DNA of 64,000 nt from Adlercreutzia agrestimuris. Its GTDB lineage: Bacteria > Actinomycetota > Coriobacteriia > Coriobacteriales > Eggerthellaceae. The DNA lies in contig NZ_CALPCX010000002.1 in NCBI RefSeq assembly GCF_943193125.1, positions 62,001-126,000 on the forward strand, written 5' to 3'. The position numbers and the translations under genes were made by a program. How positions within the stretch are numbered: position 1 is the stretch's first letter; each line of letters starts with the position of its first letter. The notes under the pieces were generated by a model. That model was not told the origin of the DNA. It did no database searches and saw nothing but the letters and a program-made list of their open reading frames with translations. This document shows, one piece after another, positions 61,585 to 64,000 of this stretch.

Positions 61585-64000
61585 ATGACGACGGAATTCG
61601 ACGTAAATAATTTCGACGCTCTGCGTATCTCCCTGGCAAGTGCCGAAGACGTGCGCAGCTGGTCGCGCGGCGAGGTCAAGAAGCCGGAGACCATTAACTA
61701 TCGCACGCTCAAGCCAGAAAAAGACGGTTTGTTCTGCGAAAAGATTTTCGGTCCGACCAAGGACTGGGAGTGTGCGTGCGGCAAATATAAGCGCGTACGT
61801 TTTAAGGGCATCGTCTGCGAACGCTGCGGTGTTGAAGTTACGCGTTCAAAAGTGCGCCGCGAGCGCATGGGTCACATTGAGCTTGCAGCTCCGGTGAGCC
61901 ATATTTGGTACTTTAAGGGCTCGCCTTCGCGTTTGGGCTATCTGCTTGATATTCCGCCGAAGGAGCTTGAGAAGGTCTTATACTTTGCCAGCTCAATTAT
62001 CACGTCTGTTGATAAAGAAGCACGCGAAGAAGACGCTGATGAACTGCGCGATGAGCTTGCGGCTGACTTGGAAGAGTTGGACGCAGAGCGCGATCGCATC
62101 GTTGAAGCTACGCGCAAGCTCTCTGTTGACTATGTCCCCGAAGACGATGACTTTGTAGACGACATTGAAGAGGACGAGCGTCTTACTCCTGAAGAGGTTG
62201 ACGAAGAGATTGCCGACATCTATGAGGAGTTCAACGAGCGTAAAGCTCTTCGTCAGGATGCCTTCGAAGCATTCATGAAGATTGAGCCTAAGCAACTTGT
62301 GCCTGATGAGGCTCTGTATCGCGAGATGCGCTTGAACTATCGCGACTACTTCACCGGTGGCATGGGTGCTGAAGCTGTTCGCGATTTGCTTGATGCGATG
62401 GATCTGGAAACAGTAGCAGAAGAGCTGCGCGACACCATCTCAAACGGCAAGGGCCAAAAGCGTGCGAAGGCTATCAAGCGCTTGAAGGTTGTGGATGCCT
62501 TCTTGAAGTCATCCAACAAACCCTCAGACATGATTTTGGATGTTATTCCGGTTATCCCGCCTGACCTGCGTCCTATGGTGCAGCTTGACGGTGGTCGTTT
62601 CGCAACGTCAGACTTAAACGATCTGTATCGTCGCGTTATTAACCGTAACAATCGTTTGAAGCGCCTCCTTGACTTAGGTGCGCCTGAGATTATCGTGAAC
62701 AACGAAAAGCGCATGCTGCAAGAAGCAGTTGACAGCTTGTTCGACAACGGTCGTCGCGGTCGTCCGGTAACAGGTCCGGGCAACCGTCCGCTGAAGTCGC
62801 TTTCTGACATGCTCAAGGGCAAGCAAGGTCGCTTCCGTCAAAACTTGCTTGGTAAGCGTGTTGACTATTCTGGTCGTTCGGTAATTGTTGTTGGCCCGCA
62901 GTTGAAGCTGCACCAATGCGGTCTGCCCAGCCAGATGGCGCTTGAGCTGTTCAAGCCGTTTGTTATGAAACGCCTGGTAGAGCTTGAGTATGCTGCAAAT
63001 ATCAAGGCTGCAAAGCGAGCAGTTGATCGTGGCGCAAGCTACGTTTGGGACGTACTTGAAGAGGTTATCACCGAGCATCCGGTTTTGCTTAACCGTGCAC
63101 CAACCCTGCACCGCTTGGGCATTCAGGCTTTTGAGCCGGTGTTGGTTGAAGGTAAAGCCATCAAGCTTCATCCGCTGGTATGTACAGCGTTTAACGCTGA
63201 CTTCGACGGTGACCAGATGGCTGTGCATGTGCCGCTTGGTGCAGAAGCCCAGGCTGAGGCTCGCGTGTTGATGCTTTCTGCAAACAACATTAAGTCACCG
63301 GCACATGGTCGTCCGCTGACCGTACCAACCCAGGACATGATTATCGGTCTGTACTACCTGACTGCTGCTCGTGATGGCTTCCCGGGCGAGGGTCGTGCGT
63401 TTATTGACTTTGCCGATGCACTCAATGCTTACGACGCTCGTGCTGAGGTTGATTTGCAGGCCAAGATCTGGGTGCGTCTCTCTCGCGACACACAGGTGGC
63501 AACCGCTTTCGGAACCATGGAAGAGCATAAGGCTGGCGAGCGCATTGAGACCACCATCGGTCGCATTACGTTCAATTCAGTCTTGCCTGATGACTATCCT
63601 TATCTCAACTATGAGATGAACAAAAAAGAGATTGGTCGTTTGGTTGAGGATGTTTGCAACCGCTACGAGCTTTCTGAAGTGCCGGCCATTTTGGACGGTC
63701 TGAAAGACGCTGGCTTCCATTACGCTACGCGTGCAGGCGTAACCGTATCGGTTTATGACGCAACGGTGCCGCCTAACAAGCCTGAAATTTTGGCTGCAGC
63801 AGATGCAAAAGTTGCCGCCATTGATGAAGACTACGAGATGGGTCTTATGAGCCGCGAAGAGCGCCATAAGCAGGTTGTTGATATCTGGAACGAAGCCAAT
63901 GAAGAAGTTGGCGAAGCCATGGCTGAGAACTTCGACAAGTTCAACCCCATCTACATGATGGCGTTCTCTGGTGCTCGTGGTAACATCAAGCAGATTCGCC
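61585..64000 (+). CDS. rpoC: DNA-directed RNA polymerase subunit beta' (partial)
   Basis: Starts immediately after the rpoB stop with GGGAGGAG upstream and runs off the window after 805 codons. The N-terminal zinc finger ([20 protein letters not shown]), [30 protein letters not shown] and the catalytic [15 protein letters not shown] are present. An acidic insertion of about 60 residues (around 150-215) separates the zinc finger from the clamp. Confidence 0.98.
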   Translation, partial: MTTEFDVNNFDALRISLASAEDVRSWSRGEVKKPETINYRTLKPEKDGLFCEKIFGPTKDWECACGKYKRVRFKGIVCERCGVEVTRSKVRRERMGHIELAAPVSHIWYFKGSPSRLGYLLDIPPKELEKVLYFASSIITSVDKEAREEDADELRDELAADLEELDAERDRIVEATRKLSVDYVPEDDDFVDDIEEDERLTPEEVDEEIADIYEEFNERKALRQDAFEAFMKIEPKQLVPDEALYREMRLNYRDYFTGGMGAEAVRDLLDAMDLETVAEELRDTISNGKGQKRAKAIKRLKVVDAFLKSSNKPSDMILDVIPVIPPDLRPMVQLDGGRFATSDLNDLYRRVINRNNRLKRLLDLGAPEIIVNNEKRMLQEAVDSLFDNGRRGRPVTGPGNRPLKSLSDMLKGKQGRFRQNLLGKRVDYSGRSVIVVGPQLKLHQCGLPSQMALELFKPFVMKRLVELEYAANIKAAKRAVDRGASYVWDVLEEVITEHPVLLNRAPTLHRLGIQAFEPVLVEGKAIKLHPLVCTAFNADFDGDQMAVHVPLGAEAQAEARVLMLSANNIKSPAHGRPLTVPTQDMIIGLYYLTAARDGFPGEGRAFIDFADALNAYDARAEVDLQAKIWVRLSRDTQVATAFGTMEEHKAGERIETTIGRITFNSVLPDDYPYLNYEMNKKEIGRLVEDVCNRYELSEVPAILDGLKDAGFHYATRAGVTVSVYDATVPPNKPEILAAADAKVAAIDEDYEMGLMSREERHKQVVDIWNEANEEVGEAMAENFDKFNPIYMMAFSGARGNIKQIR

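Noticed and set aside
1..64000. CRISPR arrays, tRNA or rRNA genes, prophage
   Set aside because: No regularly spaced repeats, no cloverleaf with a GGTTCGA-type arm in gaps, and no phage structural genes were seen by eye; a dedicated scan (tRNAscan-SE, Infernal) was not possible.

Overview
The window reads as the chromosome of an actinobacterium of the class Coriobacteriia, probably an Eggerthellaceae-type anaerobe with a moderate G+C content. This is inferred from gene content, not from a database match. The evidence is an oxygen-sensitive class III ribonucleotide reductase (nrdDG), a cytochrome c maturation (Ccm) cluster, an Asp23 protein next to nusB/xseB/dxs, an alaS-ruvX-mltG-yqeG-aro chain, a four-domain ribosomal S1 protein and a large hybrid sensor kinase. 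Almost everything is housekeeping and lies on the + strand. No tRNA, rRNA, CRISPR array or prophage was recognised.

Layout: 0.1-5.6 kb, ccmEFABCD for haem export and attachment to c-type cytochromes. 5.6-8.0 kb, galU, a structured intergenic region, and a zinc-less relative of homocysteine methyltransferases with a small partner. 8.1-11.3 kb, nrdD-nrdG behind two NrdR boxes and DnaA-box-like sites. 11.4-17.1 kb, mscS, a membrane protein, a possible structured RNA, rarA and two envelope proteins. 17.1-28.3 kb, alaS, ruvX, mltG, yqeG, then aroE-aroC-aroK-aroB and an AroQ/Xaa-Pro peptidase fusion, ending with efp. 28.4-29.4 kb, a non-coding stretch with a dispersed 156-bp repeat and an XRE regulator with a palindromic operator candidate. 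29.4-35.7 kb, a biotin carboxylase system followed by asp23, nusB, xseB and dxs. 35.7-41.2 kb, an acetyltransferase, an EAL-domain protein, amt-glnK and rpsA with a structured leader. 41.2-44 kb, an IS relic, the second copy of the 156-bp repeat (inverted) and an OatA-like acyltransferase. 44.2-49.7 kb, mnmA (CxxC type), coaE, a decayed Tat-signal gene, a YeiH transporter and uvrB with a LexA box. 49.9-57.8 kb, a PrsA-like foldase, a hybrid kinase, a TRIC/YicG-type channel, rlmB, a YacP nuclease and a membrane-anchored HTH protein paired with a DUF4097 surface protein. 58.0-64 kb, rpoB and the start of rpoC, which runs off the window.

The clusters make functional sense: Ccm supports an anaerobic respiratory chain; the aro block makes all but the first and the penultimate (EPSP synthase) steps of the chorismate route; the carboxylase block feeds oxaloacetate or a related product; amt-glnK is the standard ammonium uptake and sensing pair. 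The most unusual items are the CxxxY, tandem-OB-fold CcmE, the zinc-less methyltransferase homologue with its structured leader, the AroQ-peptidase fusion, the carboxyltransferase/AccB fusion, the CxxC-type MnmA, the 156-bp inverted repeat family, the rpsA leader and the HTH/DUF4097 pair. No clearly new defence or mobile system was found.
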